64,000 nucleotides of DNA, from positions 1,240,001 through 1,304,000 of the forward strand of contig NZ_CP149822.1 of NCBI RefSeq assembly GCF_038396755.1, written 5' to 3'. Below, piece after piece: positions 1 to 9,712 of this stretch (position 1 is the stretch's first letter; each line of letters begins with the position of its first letter). The position numbers and the translations under genes are program-made. The notes below the pieces were generated by a model. The model searched no databases and had not been told where the DNA came from. It worked only from the letters and a program-made list of their open reading frames with translations. Source of the stretch: Chitinophaga pollutisoli. Lineage in GTDB: Bacteria > Bacteroidota > Bacteroidia > Chitinophagales > Chitinophagaceae.

Positions 1-1
1 A

Positions 2-2788
2 ATCGAATTCAAGATCGGCGCGGCCAACAGCATCGCCATTACACTCGAATCAGACAGCCGTCTCGATGAAGTGATCGTGGTAGGTTACGGCCGTGTGAAG
101 AGAAGAGACCTCACGGGCGCGGTGGCTTCCGTGACCGGTAAAGACCTCCAGGCCGATATCGCAAGGAGCGCCGCATCCGCCCTGCAGGGGCGCATCGCAG
201 GCGTAACCGTTTCCAACAGCGGCGGCCAGCCCGGCGCCGGCATGAGCATCAATATCCGCGGCCTCAGCTCCCTCGGTTCCAACGCCCCCCTCTATGTGAT
301 CGACGGCGTGTATGGCGATATGAACATGGTTGACCCGGCAGACATCGCCAGCATCGAAGTGCTCAAAGACGCCTCCGCCGCCGCCATCTACGGCGCCCGC
401 GCCGCCAACGGCGTAGTGCTCGTTACCACCAAAAGCGGCCGGAAAGACATGGCGCCCGTTGTCAATATCAACGCCCTCACCGGCGTGCAGAACGTCACCC
501 GCAAACTCGGCGTGCTCGACGCCCAGCAATGGAAAAACGTTATGCGCCAATCCGGTTACCTGCCCCAGGAAGCCATCGACTTCACCGGTGTTGGCACCAA
601 CTGGCAGGACGAAGTATACCGCTCCGCCCCCATTTCCAAGATCAATTTGAGTGTGGCAGGCGGTACCGCCCGTTCGACCTACAACCTTTCCGCCGGTTAC
701 ATCAACCAGAAAGGCATTTTGCTCAACTCCGGTTTTAAATCCTACAACATCCGCGCGAAAAATACTTTCAACTTCCTGAACGACCATGTACGGCTGGGAA
801 ACACCATTTTGCTGCGCAATTCCAACAAACAGATCAACTCCATGACCATCACCGACGCGCTTCGCCAGAATCCGCTGATGACAGTAACCGATCCCGACCA
901 GCCCGGCGGTTACACCGGCATCTCGCCCTGGATGAAAAACATGGATAACCCCGTAGGCCGTTCGATGCTGTTCAACGAGCAGCAACACACCAACGAATTG
1001 CTCATCAACGGTTACGCGGAAGTGGATCTTTTCGTGAAAGGACTGAAATACAAATTCAACGTCGGCGTTAACCGCGCCAATGGCCGTAACTACAACGCCA
1101 ACGTACCGTACGACTTCGGCTCCGGCGCTTACCAGTCGCGCCTGGCGGAGAACGCCTTCTTCAACAACCAGTGGCTGGCGGAGAACACGCTGCATTACGA
1201 CAATGAGTTCGGTAAGCACAACGTTTCTTCCGTATTGGGTTATGCGGCGCAGAAGAATGCCAACCGCGGGTTCGGCGCCAGCAGGCTGGACATCCCCTTC
1301 GGCACCGACGCCATCAACGCAGGCCCCACCACGCAGCAATCCACCAACGGTTCGCTGCAGGAAAACGCCCTGGTATCGATGTTCGGCCGGTTGATCTACA
1401 GCTACGATTCCCGCTACCTGTTCTCCGCATCGGTACGCCGCGACGGCTCCTCGCGCTTCGCGCCGGGCCACCAGTACGGCACGTTCCCCTCGGTGTCCGT
1501 AGGCTGGAACGTCATGAACGAGAAATTCTTCGGCGGGCTGAAAAATAAAGTGGACGAACTGAAGTTACGCGCCAGCTACGGCGTGCTCGGCAACCAGGAA
1601 ATCGCCAACTACACCACGCAAAGCATCAGCAGCAGCGGCATCAACTACATCCAGGGCGGCACCTGGTGGATGGGCGCCAACACCGGTGTGGAATGGGTAG
1701 CGCTTCCACAGCTGACCTGGGAAGAAACCAAAACCAGCAACATCGGTATGGACGCGAGCCTTTTCAAAGGAAAGCTGACCATCAGCGCCGACTACTTCAT
1801 CAAAGAAACCGACGGCGTATTGCTGAGCATCGGCCAGCCCGGTTCCACCGGCATCAAGGGCAGTCCCCCGATGAACGCCGGCGTGATCCGCAACACCGGT
1901 TATGAAGCGCTGGTGAACTACCGCAGCAACTTCGGCCAGGTGAAATACAGCATCGGCGTAAACGGCTCCACCGCCAAAAACAAAGTGAAAGCCATCACCG
2001 TAAGCAGCACCGTGCAGGAATTCGGCGGTTACAACCCGCAGGGCGAGGGTACGGTAACCTGGGCGAAAGTGGGATATCCCATCGGTTCATTCTTCGTGAC
2101 CAGGACCGACGGACTGTTCCAGAGCGAGGAAGAAGTGAACGCGCATAAAGATAAAAACGGCCAGCTGATCCAGCCCGATGCGAAGCCCGGTGATATCCGC
2201 TTCATCGACTTCAACGGCGACGGCAAGATCGGCGACGATGATCGTCAGTTCGCTGGCAGCCCCTTCCCCAGCTTCATGTACGGCATCCGCGGATCGCTGG
2301 AATATAAAGGGATCGATTTCGGATTCTTTTTCGACGGGATGACCGGCAGCAAGATCTACAACTACACCCGCGCCCGCATGGAATCGATGAACGAATACAC
2401 CAACTTCGGCATCCGCGCCCTCGATGCCTGGACGGAGCAAAACCGCAATACCGACTTGCCCCGCTTCACGCAGGAAGACAAAAACAAGAACGCCCGCCGC
2501 GTGAGCGACCGCTGGCTGGAAAACGGCTCCTTCTTCCGCCTCAAGACGCTCGAACTGGGCTACACCCTGCCCGGCAGCCTGGTGCAGAAAGTGCGCTTCC
2601 GCGACGCCCGCGTGTACGCAGCGATGGACAACGCCTTCACCATCACCAAATACAAGGGCTATTCCCCCGACATGGGCCAGAACAACGAACAGAACGGCGG
2701 TGGCGGCGGCACCATGACAAGAGGCACCGACCACGGGCGCTTCCCGCTCGCCAGAACGATCATGGTAGGCCTCCAGGTGAATTTCTAA
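2..2788 (+). CDS. SusC/RagA-family TonB-dependent outer-membrane receptor (5' truncated by window)
   Basis: Outer-membrane transporter that imports glycans together with the SusD lipoprotein that follows. The reading frame is already open at base 2, so the true start lies outside the window; the GTG at 71 is internal (VIVVGYG is the plug-domain start typical of SusC). The plug motifs are visible in order: LQGRIAGVTV, then NIRGLSSLGSNAPLYVIDGV, then IEVLKDASAAAIYGARAANG. A long beta-barrel follows and ends in an aromatic residue (LQVNF), as usual for this family. SusD begins 28 bp downstream, so the two form the canonical pair. The substrate is inferred from the GH130 and symporter genes downstream (mannan oligosaccharides) and not from this protein itself. 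Confidence 0.96.
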   Translation: MEFKIGAANSIAITLESDSRLDEVIVVGYGRVKRRDLTGAVASVTGKDLQADIARSAASALQGRIAGVTVSNSGGQPGAGMSINIRGLSSLGSNAPLYVIDGVYGDMNMVDPADIASIEVLKDASAAAIYGARAANGVVLVTTKSGRKDMAPVVNINALTGVQNVTRKLGVLDAQQWKNVMRQSGYLPQEAIDFTGVGTNWQDEVYRSAPISKINLSVAGGTARSTYNLSAGYINQKGILLNSGFKSYNIRAKNTFNFLNDHVRLGNTILLRNSNKQINSMTITDALRQNPLMTVTDPDQPGGYTGISPWMKNMDNPVGRSMLFNEQQHTNELLINGYAEVDLFVKGLKYKFNVGVNRANGRNYNANVPYDFGSGAYQSRLAENAFFNNQWLAENTLHYDNEFGKHNVSSVLGYAAQKNANRGFGASRLDIPFGTDAINAGPTTQQSTNGSLQENALVSMFGRLIYSYDSRYLFSASVRRDGSSRFAPGHQYGTFPSVSVGWNVMNEKFFGGLKNKVDELKLRASYGVLGNQEIANYTTQSISSSGINYIQGGTWWMGANTGVEWVALPQLTWEETKTSNIGMDASLFKGKLTISADYFIKETDGVLLSIGQPGSTGIKGSPPMNAGVIRNTGYEALVNYRSNFGQVKYSIGVNGSTAKNKVKAITVSSTVQEFGGYNPQGEGTVTWAKVGYPIGSFFVTRTDGLFQSEEEVNAHKDKNGQLIQPDAKPGDIRFIDFNGDGKIGDDDRQFAGSPFPSFMYGIRGSLEYKGIDFGFFFDGMTGSKIYNYTRARMESMNEYTNFGIRALDAWTEQNRNTDLPRFTQEDKNKNARRVSDRWLENGSFFRLKTLELGYTLPGSLVQKVRFRDARVYAAMDNAFTITKYKGYSPDMGQNNEQNGGGGGTMTRGTDHGRFPLARTIMVGLQVNF

Positions 2789-2816
2789 GACCGTCATCCG
2801 CAACATCGACCGAAAA

Positions 2817-4451
2817 ATGATAACAATGAACTTCTCCACAATAAAGAAAACTTCCTTCGCCGCCCTCCTGGCGTGCGCGCTCGCAGCCTGCAATGAATCG
2901 GAATTCCTCAACCTGACGAATCCGAACCAGGCCGTAGACAAGACTTTCTGGACTTCGGAAGCCAATGCGCAGTCTGCCATGGCCACCGTTTACTCCCCCA
3001 TCCGCGGGCAGATGTACGGTTACTTCGGCGGGTATACCGGCTGGCATACCATGAACCGCGCAGACGACGTGTGGTTCATCCTCAATGAAGAGATGCACAA
3101 CTGGGAGCCAGCTACCTACACCAATACGCCGAATACCGCCGAAAGCGATTTTGCGCGGCTGTACATGGCCATCAACCGCGCCAACGTGGTGATGAAAAAC
3201 GTGCGCAACGTGCCGATGGACGAAAACAAGCGGAATGAACTATACGGGGAAGCCGCCTTCCTCCGCGGATACACTTACTTTTTGCTCGTGACCAATTTCG
3301 GGGATGTGCCCCTCCGCCTCGTTCCCGCGCTCGACGACCAGGCCGAAGTGATGAAAGCCTCCTCGCCCGAAGCGGATATCTGGAAACAGGTGATCGCGGA
3401 TTTCAAAACGGCGAAAGAATTCCTCCCGGTTACGCGCCCGGCCAAAGAACTCGGCCGCGTTACCAAAGGCGCCGCTATCGCGCATCTTGGCAAAGCGCTC
3501 TGCTTCACCAAACAGTACCCCGAAGCGGAAGCGGAGCTGAAGCTCCTGCTGGCCGCACCTTACACATACGACCTGGTGGCCAACTACGACGACAACTTCA
3601 CCGAGTACACGGAGAACAACGTCGAATCCGTTTTCGAGATACAATACGACGGTGGTTTTGGGCAGGGTTCCTGGGGATCGGAAGGCCCCAACGACACCCA
3701 GGGCTTCGTGATCGCCAACTTCGCGGGGCCCCAGGGCACGGGGGGCTGGTTCAAATGGATGCCCACCGCCTCCATCGTTTCCAGTTTCATCAGGGAAGAA
3801 AGGCCCGCGGGATCGGATACCCGTTTCGACAAGCGCATGTACACCAGTTTGTTCTGGAAGCATTCCGACTTTACCGATAATGTGGCGGACGGCGCGTGGT
3901 TTGGGAATATGTCGTTCGATGAAATCTGGGAAGCCTCCGCTTCGAAGCGCCTCCGCGGCGCACCCGATTACCCGACCATCGACGGTAAGAAAGGGCGCTT
4001 CCTCATCAAGAAGTTCACCAACTTCTACAAGAACGTAAAAGACGCCAACAGCCATTACAACCAGGCCAACCAGAACAACAACCTGCGCGTGATGCGGTTC
4101 GCGGAAGTGCTGCTGCTGCATGCCGAAGCCTGCGCCAAAACCAACAAATTGGGAGAGGCCGCCGCCGACCTTACGCGTATCCGCAACCGCGCGGGGCTTG
4201 CCCCCAAAACCTGGGGCTCCGCCGATGCGCTTATGCAGGAAATCGTTCACCAGCACGAACTGGAGTTCTTCTTCGAAGGGCACCGATTTTTCGACCTGAA
4301 ACGCTGGTACAGTTACGCCGACATGAAGCAGATCCTGGTGGCCAACAAGAAACAGGGCGCCGAAAACTTCCAGGCGAAACACTACTATCTGCCTATTCCG
4401 CAGAATGAATTGAACACCAATACCGCCATCCGGCAACACCCTCTTTGGTAA
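2817..4451 (+). CDS. SusD/RagB-family nutrient-binding outer-membrane lipoprotein
   Basis: Surface glycan-binding lipoprotein that caps the SusC channel. The N-terminus has a lysine-rich start, a hydrophobic stretch and a lipobox ending ALAAC at Cys25, followed by NESEFLNLTNPNQ. A second ATG at 2826 gives an equally good signal peptide. The N-terminal helical (TPR-like) part contains EAAFLRGYTYFLLVTNFGDVP, and the C-terminus carries the family signature HELEFFFEGHRFFDLKRW (about residues 481-498). The 544-residue length is normal for SusD. It lies 28 bp after SusC and precedes the sulfotransferase-like gene. Confidence 0.96.
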   Translation: MITMNFSTIKKTSFAALLACALAACNESEFLNLTNPNQAVDKTFWTSEANAQSAMATVYSPIRGQMYGYFGGYTGWHTMNRADDVWFILNEEMHNWEPATYTNTPNTAESDFARLYMAINRANVVMKNVRNVPMDENKRNELYGEAAFLRGYTYFLLVTNFGDVPLRLVPALDDQAEVMKASSPEADIWKQVIADFKTAKEFLPVTRPAKELGRVTKGAAIAHLGKALCFTKQYPEAEAELKLLLAAPYTYDLVANYDDNFTEYTENNVESVFEIQYDGGFGQGSWGSEGPNDTQGFVIANFAGPQGTGGWFKWMPTASIVSSFIREERPAGSDTRFDKRMYTSLFWKHSDFTDNVADGAWFGNMSFDEIWEASASKRLRGAPDYPTIDGKKGRFLIKKFTNFYKNVKDANSHYNQANQNNNLRVMRFAEVLLLHAEACAKTNKLGEAAADLTRIRNRAGLAPKTWGSADALMQEIVHQHELEFFFEGHRFFDLKRWYSYADMKQILVANKKQGAENFQAKHYYLPIPQNELNTNTAIRQHPLW

Positions 4452-4476
4452 TAATGTAAAGCAACGTGAATTTTCA

Positions 4477-4502
4477 GCAGGGAACGGCTCTCCGTTCCCT
4501 GC
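4477..4502 (+). repeat. Perfect hairpin in the SusD to sulfotransferase intergenic region
   Basis: An 11-bp perfect inverted repeat (GCAGGGAACGG, 4477-4487, and its complement, 4492-4502) with a CTCT loop. No T-run follows, so it is not a standard terminator. It sits between susD and the next coding region and could damp or protect the downstream or upstream part of the transcript. It also argues against the GTG at 4466 as the start of the next gene, because that start lies before the hairpin. Confidence 0.6.
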
Positions 4503-4519
4503 ACTTATCTCCCAGGCAT

Positions 4520-6334
4520 ATGAACGTGAACAAACTGATGCACCGGCTATCCCGGACGCTGCTACCCTTCCTCCTGACCGTGTCGCTGCTATCCTGCCGT
4601 AAAGAACGCGGCACCGAAACACCAGACGCCGACCTGACAAAGACATTCGAAAGACTTTCCGACCTCGGCAGCCTGCTCAACGGTTACTCCCTCGCCGGCG
4701 GCGTGTATACTTTCCGTTTCGAAACGGAAGAAATCCGCATACCTGCGGATGCGATCAGCCAGGTACAGGACCAGCCGGACAAATGGAAAACACTGGTAAC
4801 GCTGCGCGGCGGCACCGTGGTGAGCGTACCCACGAAGGGTGGCAACCTCGATTTCATAGTGGAAGCGGTGACACTGAACCCCTCGGGCTACAATCCCCTG
4901 GCAGCCGTGGCGGAGCTACGGCTACCCGCGGCTGGGCGGATCAGGGTTACCGTTGCCGGGAAGGAAGGATCTTCAGGCGCCATCACTCATCTCTGCCACT
5001 CCACCCTCATCCGGCAAGACGTTCCCATCCTCGGCCTCTACGCCAATTACAATAACACCGTCACCCTCACCTACACTGATAAAGACGGCAGGGAGCGCGG
5101 CTCCACCGTGGTTCGCATACAAACCACGCCCCTGCCCGTGCAAAACTTCCCCACGCCCGCCATCGTTGCGGCGAAAACGGCTAAAATGGAGCCCGGCGTC
5201 AACCTCGTGAGCTATCCCGGCGAAAGCGAGATCGACGTATCGGTTCCCTACATGGTAGACACCGATGGCGAGATCCGTTGGATACTGCTGCTGAAAAACG
5301 CGCCGGACTTCCAGCGCTTCAGCGCCTCCATCGGGCTGAAGCGCACCAGTAAAGGGACGTTCATCTCCGGCGACGGCCAGCAGCAACGGATCGTGGAAAT
5401 GGATATGTTCGGGAAGCTCCTCCGCCAGTGGGATCTCGCCAAACTCGGGTATACTTTCCATCATGAAGTGGCCGAGGCCGCCAACGGGAATTTCCTCGCC
5501 ACGGTAAGCAAAACTTCCGCCCGGCTGGCCAACGGCAAACCGCGCGTCAACGATTTCATCATCGAGCTGGACCCTGTCAACAATGCCGTGGTGCATGAAT
5601 GGGACCTTACCACCATGCTCGATTCCGCTCGGTATCCGAAACTCACCGACGGCTCCACGCCCGGGCCTTTCGCCCAATCGCCCGGCAACTGGGCGCATAA
5701 TAACTCCATAGCAGAGCACGCCGGCAACCTGCTCGTCACCATGCGGTACCAGGGCATCGCTTCGTATACGGCGGCGGGCGCCCTGAAGTGGATCATTTCA
5801 CCGCATAAAAACTGGGGCGCTAAATACCAGCGCTACCTGCTGCGGCCCGTGGATGAAAACGGGAACGCGGTAACGGATGCAGCCGTGGTGAACGGAGAAG
5901 CCTCCGCGCCGGGATTCGACTGGGCCTGGGGGCCGCATACGCCGGTGAGCCTGCCGGGTGGCAACATCCTGGTGTTTGACAACGGGTACAACCGGCAGTT
6001 TATCCCCAATGGGCAGGCGCAGCATTACAGCCGCGCCGCGGAATATAAGATCGATGAAGCGAAAGGCACCGTGCAACAGGTATGGTCTTATGGGAAAGAA
6101 CGGGGCGCGGCGGGTTTTTCGCAGGCGCTTTCGGGGGTGCAGTACCTGAAAACCACCGGGCATGTGCTGTTTTGTCCGGGTATGGGCGTGCCTACGGCCA
6201 AAGGGTTCGGCGGGCGCGTGGTGGAAGTGGATCCGCAAACGAAAGAAGTGGTTTTTGAGATGGAGATCACATCACCCAGCAACACCGCATTTCACAGGGT
6301 TACCCGTTTATCCCTATATCCCGGGAATTATTGA
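4520..6334 (+). CDS. Arylsulfotransferase (ASST)-like lipoprotein
   Basis: Similar in motif layout to the arylsulfate sulfotransferase family (beta-propeller enzymes that move sulfate between phenols). His-containing motifs expected of the active site are visible: YTFHHEVAEA, WAHNNSIAEH and WGPHTPVSLPGGNILVFDNG. I place the start at the ATG at 4520 (or 4538), because this gives a clean lipoprotein signal (LLPFLLTVSLLSC); the upstream GTG at 4466 would add 18 unrelated residues and precedes a hairpin. The protein has about 604 residues. It lies between susD and GH130 and so is co-expressed with a glycan locus. The actual sulfate donor and acceptor cannot be told from sequence; a glycan-related non-sulfotransferase role is possible. 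Confidence 0.8.
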   Translation: MNVNKLMHRLSRTLLPFLLTVSLLSCRKERGTETPDADLTKTFERLSDLGSLLNGYSLAGGVYTFRFETEEIRIPADAISQVQDQPDKWKTLVTLRGGTVVSVPTKGGNLDFIVEAVTLNPSGYNPLAAVAELRLPAAGRIRVTVAGKEGSSGAITHLCHSTLIRQDVPILGLYANYNNTVTLTYTDKDGRERGSTVVRIQTTPLPVQNFPTPAIVAAKTAKMEPGVNLVSYPGESEIDVSVPYMVDTDGEIRWILLLKNAPDFQRFSASIGLKRTSKGTFISGDGQQQRIVEMDMFGKLLRQWDLAKLGYTFHHEVAEAANGNFLATVSKTSARLANGKPRVNDFIIELDPVNNAVVHEWDLTTMLDSARYPKLTDGSTPGPFAQSPGNWAHNNSIAEHAGNLLVTMRYQGIASYTAAGALKWIISPHKNWGAKYQRYLLRPVDENGNAVTDAAVVNGEASAPGFDWAWGPHTPVSLPGGNILVFDNGYNRQFIPNGQAQHYSRAAEYKIDEAKGTVQQVWSYGKERGAAGFSQALSGVQYLKTTGHVLFCPGMGVPTAKGFGGRVVEVDPQTKEVVFEMEITSPSNTAFHRVTRLSLYPGNY

Positions 6335-6379
6335 CAACAGATTTTAGGAATACATCAATTGCAGAAGAAAGGAAAACAC

Positions 6380-7591
6380 ATGAAAGACCAGTTTCAGCAA
6401 CGCTGGGAAGCACTCGTCCAGCGCCAGGAGGCCCTGCTGGCCCAACCCAATACACCCAACGCGCATCACAACGGGATCGTGCAGCGCTACCGCCATCCGG
6501 TGATCACCCGGGAACATATCCCGCTCAACTGGCGGTACGACCAGGATCCGCAATCCAATCCCTGGTGCCTCGAGCGCATCGGCGTCAACACCACCATGAA
6601 CGCCGGCGCCATTAAATGGAACGGGAAATATCTCATGATGGTGCGGGTAGAAGGGGCCGACCGCAAATCGTTTTTCGCCATCGCCGAAAGCCCCAACGGC
6701 ATCGACCAGTTCCGCTTCTGGCCCAGGCCCGTGGAGCTGCCGGACACCGATCCCCATGAAACGAATGTGTATGACATCCGGCTCACCGCGCATGAAGACG
6801 GCTGGATTTACGGCGTGTTCTGCAGCGAGCGCCATCACCCTGACGCCGCTCCGGGCGATTTATCCACCGCCATGGCCAGCGCGGGCATTGTGCGCACGAA
6901 AGACTTCCTCGCCTGGGAGCGCCTGCCCAACCTTCAATCCGCCAGTCAGCAGCGCAATGTGGTATTGCATCCCGAGTTTGTGAACGGGCACTACGCGTTT
7001 TACACGCGCCCGCAAGACGATTTCATTATGGCCGGGCGCGGCGGCGGCATCGGATGGGCGTTGGTGAAAGACATCCAGCATCCCGTGGTGGAAAACGAAA
7101 CGATCATCAACAAACGGTATTACCATACGATCAAGGAGCTGAAAAACGGGGAAGGCCCCCATCCCATCAAAACGGAAAAGGGATGGCTGCACCTGGCGCA
7201 CGGGGTCCGCAACTGCGCGGCAGGACTGCGTTACGTGCTGTACCTCTACCTCACGGATCTCCACGCTCCCGAACGCCTGATCGCGGAGCCCGCGGGCTAC
7301 CTGATGGCGCCGGAAGACATGGAGCGCACCGGCGACGTGTCGAATGTGCTCTTCTCCAACGGATGGATATGCGATGAAGATGGTACCATATTCATCTATT
7401 ACGCCTCCAGCGACACGCGGATGCATGTGGCGGTGTCTTCGGTCGGCAAGCTGCTCGATTACTGCCTGCACACCCCGGAAGACGGGCTGCGGTCGGCGGT
7501 CTCCGTGCAGCGGATCAACGAACTGATCGACAGGAACCTCGCGTATGAGGGCTTGTCGCGTAAAGCTTCCGCAGCTCCCAAATTCAATTAA
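6380..7591 (+). CDS. GH130 glycosidase, probably 4-O-beta-D-mannosyl-D-glucose phosphorylase
   Basis: Cytoplasmic phosphorylase predicted to split mannosyl-glucose with phosphate to give mannose 1-phosphate and glucose. The family pattern is clear: [23 protein letters not shown] (about residues 70-92), [15 protein letters not shown] and TNVYDIRLT, whose Asp132 matches the proton-donor Asp of the characterised Bacteroides fragilis enzyme; then [17 protein letters not shown]. The start is the ATG at 6380, preceded by an A/G-rich AGGAAAACAC; the TTG at 6359 is less likely. There is no signal peptide. In B. fragilis a GH130 of this type neighbours a sodium symporter in the mannan pathway, and the next gene here is such a symporter. 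The exact GH130 subfamily is inferred. Confidence 0.88.
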   Translation: MKDQFQQRWEALVQRQEALLAQPNTPNAHHNGIVQRYRHPVITREHIPLNWRYDQDPQSNPWCLERIGVNTTMNAGAIKWNGKYLMMVRVEGADRKSFFAIAESPNGIDQFRFWPRPVELPDTDPHETNVYDIRLTAHEDGWIYGVFCSERHHPDAAPGDLSTAMASAGIVRTKDFLAWERLPNLQSASQQRNVVLHPEFVNGHYAFYTRPQDDFIMAGRGGGIGWALVKDIQHPVVENETIINKRYYHTIKELKNGEGPHPIKTEKGWLHLAHGVRNCAAGLRYVLYLYLTDLHAPERLIAEPAGYLMAPEDMERTGDVSNVLFSNGWICDEDGTIFIYYASSDTRMHVAVSSVGKLLDYCLHTPEDGLRSAVSVQRINELIDRNLAYEGLSRKASAAPKFN

Positions 7592-7634
7592 CTTTACTCC
7601 CCTTTTATCCCGTTAACAGGGACACACCAAAACC

Positions 7635-9539
7635 ATGATTGCACATATCGATCTACTCATTATTGCTTTGTATCTCACCGCCATGGTGGTGATCGGCCTC
7701 ATCGTGAAAAAACGGGCCGCCCGCAATCTCGACGGATATTTTCTGGGCGGCAAAAAACTGCCCTGGTACATGCTGGGCCTTTCCGACGCTTCGGGGATGT
7801 TCGACATTTCGGGGACGATGTGGATGGTTTACCTCGCTTTCGTTTACGGGTTGAAGAGTTTATGGGTGCCGTGGCTGTGGCCCGTCTTCAACCAGATATT
7901 CATGATGGTGTACCTTTCCATGTGGCTGCGGCGCAGCAATGCGCGAACGGGCGCGGAATGGATCCGGACGCGCTTCGGGTTCGGCAACGGGGCCGGGCTT
8001 TCGCACGGGGTGGTGATATGTTACGCGGTGATCGGCGTGGTAGGTTTTCTCTGTTACGGATTTATCGGCGTGGGGAAGTTCATCGCGGTATTTCTGCCCT
8101 GGGATGTTGTGTCCAACTTCGTTCCTTTCCAGGTAGATCCGGCTTACGTACCGCACATTTACGGCATCTTCTTTACCAGTATCGCCACTTTTTATGTGAT
8201 CATGGGCGGGATGGAAGGGATTGTTTGGGCGGATGCCCTGCAATTCACCATCATGACCATTTCCGGTATTACTATCGCCGTCACCGCCATCAACAGCGTG
8301 AGCCCCGAAATGCTGGCGGCCCGGGTGCCTGCCGGTTGGGATACACCGTTTTTCGGTTGGGAGCTGGGGCTCGACTGGAGCCATCACCTCCCCGCGCTCA
8401 TGGATAAGATCAGCGGCGACCAATACGGGTTGTTTGCAATATTCGTGATGATGATGCTTTTCAAGGGAATTTTCTTCAGCATGGCCGGGCCGGCGCCCAG
8501 TTACGACATGCAGAAGATCCTGGCCTGCCGCAACCCGCGCGAGGCTTCGCTGATGAGCGCCTCGGTGTCCGTATTCCTCTTGTTCCCCCGGTACCTGATG
8601 ATCATGGGCTTCACCGTGCTGGCGGTCGTATTTTTCAGTGACGATTTCGGGCAGATGGGCAGCGCCATCGATTTCGAAACCATCCTTCCCCGCGCCATCA
8701 ACCAGTTCTCTTACGCCGGGTTAACGGGATTGCTGCTGGCGAGCCTGCTGGCGGCATTCATCTCCACGTTCGCCTCTACCGTCAATGCTGCACCGGCCTA
8801 CCTGATCAACGACGTGTACCTCCGGTACATCAACCCCACCGCCTCCGGCAAAACCCAGATCCGGGCAACTTACCTGATATCCCTGGCGGTGGTGGTGCTC
8901 AGCACTGTTATCGGATTCTTTCTGCAGGATATCAATTCCATCCTGCAATGGATCGTGTCGGCCCTGTATGGCGGGTATATCGCGGCGAACGTACTGAAAT
9001 GGCATTGGTGGCGGTTCAACGGGCATGGGTTCTTCTGGGGCATGGTGTCGGGCATCCTGGCGGCCATGGTAACGCCCTTGTTATTCCCGGATACGCTGCC
9101 GTTATATTATTTCCCGGTGATGCTGGTGATATCGCTGACCGGATGCATCGTTGGCACGTACAGCACGCCGCCGGTGGATGAGGAAACGCTGATCGAATTC
9201 TATGTGCGCGTGCGGCCCTGGGGCTGCTGGGGCCCCGTGGCGGAGAAGGCCATGAAACGGTACCCTGGCCTGATGCCCAATAAGCATTTTAAGCGGGATA
9301 TGGCGAACATCGCCGTAGGGATCGTATGGCAGTGCTCGCTGACGCTCCTGCCTATGTACATCGTGCTGCAATATCACCTCCCGCTGCTCAGTACCATCCT
9401 GGTGCTGGGGATCACCACGCTCATCCTGAAAAAGAACTGGTACGACAAAATGAACCGGGAAGTTATCGAGTACGACAACTTCATGGCATCGATCGGTAAA
9501 AACACTCCGCAGCCGGAGTTGGAAAAATCCGTCGCATAG
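7635..9539 (+). CDS. Sodium:solute symporter (SSS family), likely oligosaccharide importer
   Basis: Inner-membrane sodium-coupled importer of 634 residues with more than a dozen hydrophobic segments. The N-terminus (IALYLTAMVVIGLIVKKRA, then LDGYFLGGKKLPWYMLGLSDASGMFDISGTMW) is the SSS signature around TM1 and TM2, including the GYFLGG and SGMFDISGT sodium-site region. It follows GH130 by 43 bp in the same direction, so import and phosphorolysis are probably co-expressed. By analogy with the mannan pathway of Bacteroides it could carry mannosyl-glucose or manno-oligosaccharides across the inner membrane; substrate specificity is inferred only. Confidence 0.93.
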   Translation: MIAHIDLLIIALYLTAMVVIGLIVKKRAARNLDGYFLGGKKLPWYMLGLSDASGMFDISGTMWMVYLAFVYGLKSLWVPWLWPVFNQIFMMVYLSMWLRRSNARTGAEWIRTRFGFGNGAGLSHGVVICYAVIGVVGFLCYGFIGVGKFIAVFLPWDVVSNFVPFQVDPAYVPHIYGIFFTSIATFYVIMGGMEGIVWADALQFTIMTISGITIAVTAINSVSPEMLAARVPAGWDTPFFGWELGLDWSHHLPALMDKISGDQYGLFAIFVMMMLFKGIFFSMAGPAPSYDMQKILACRNPREASLMSASVSVFLLFPRYLMIMGFTVLAVVFFSDDFGQMGSAIDFETILPRAINQFSYAGLTGLLLASLLAAFISTFASTVNAAPAYLINDVYLRYINPTASGKTQIRATYLISLAVVVLSTVIGFFLQDINSILQWIVSALYGGYIAANVLKWHWWRFNGHGFFWGMVSGILAAMVTPLLFPDTLPLYYFPVMLVISLTGCIVGTYSTPPVDEETLIEFYVRVRPWGCWGPVAEKAMKRYPGLMPNKHFKRDMANIAVGIVWQCSLTLLPMYIVLQYHLPLLSTILVLGITTLILKKNWYDKMNREVIEYDNFMASIGKNTPQPELEKSVA

Positions 9540-9578
9540 ACTTTTCACTGCTGACATAAGGCTGTCATAACCGCGGTT

Positions 9579-9586
9579 TACCTTTG
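9579..9586 (+). promoter_or_regulatory. Bacteroidota-type -7 box (TACCTTTG) upstream of the MFS gene
   Basis: A perfect TAnnTTTG match, 127 bp before the MFS start codon. No good -33 TTTG is seen. The box lies between the arms of an 8-bp inverted repeat (AACCGCGG at 9569-9576, complement at 9606-9613), which would end up in or near the 5' leader. Confidence 0.5.
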
Positions 9587-9712
9587 TTATTGTAACGGAG
9601 GGGAGCCGCGGTTGTACTTTTCAGGGAAGTTTTGAAACACCCTAAAATTGTCGCGTTTGCGCCCCCTTCTTACCCGAAACCCGTTGTAATTTGGCAACTG
9701 TAAAACCACTAT

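Noticed and set aside
50..1471. A 473-residue minus-strand open frame opposite SusC
   Set aside because: Val/Gly/Ala-rich antisense artefact of high-GC coding sequence.
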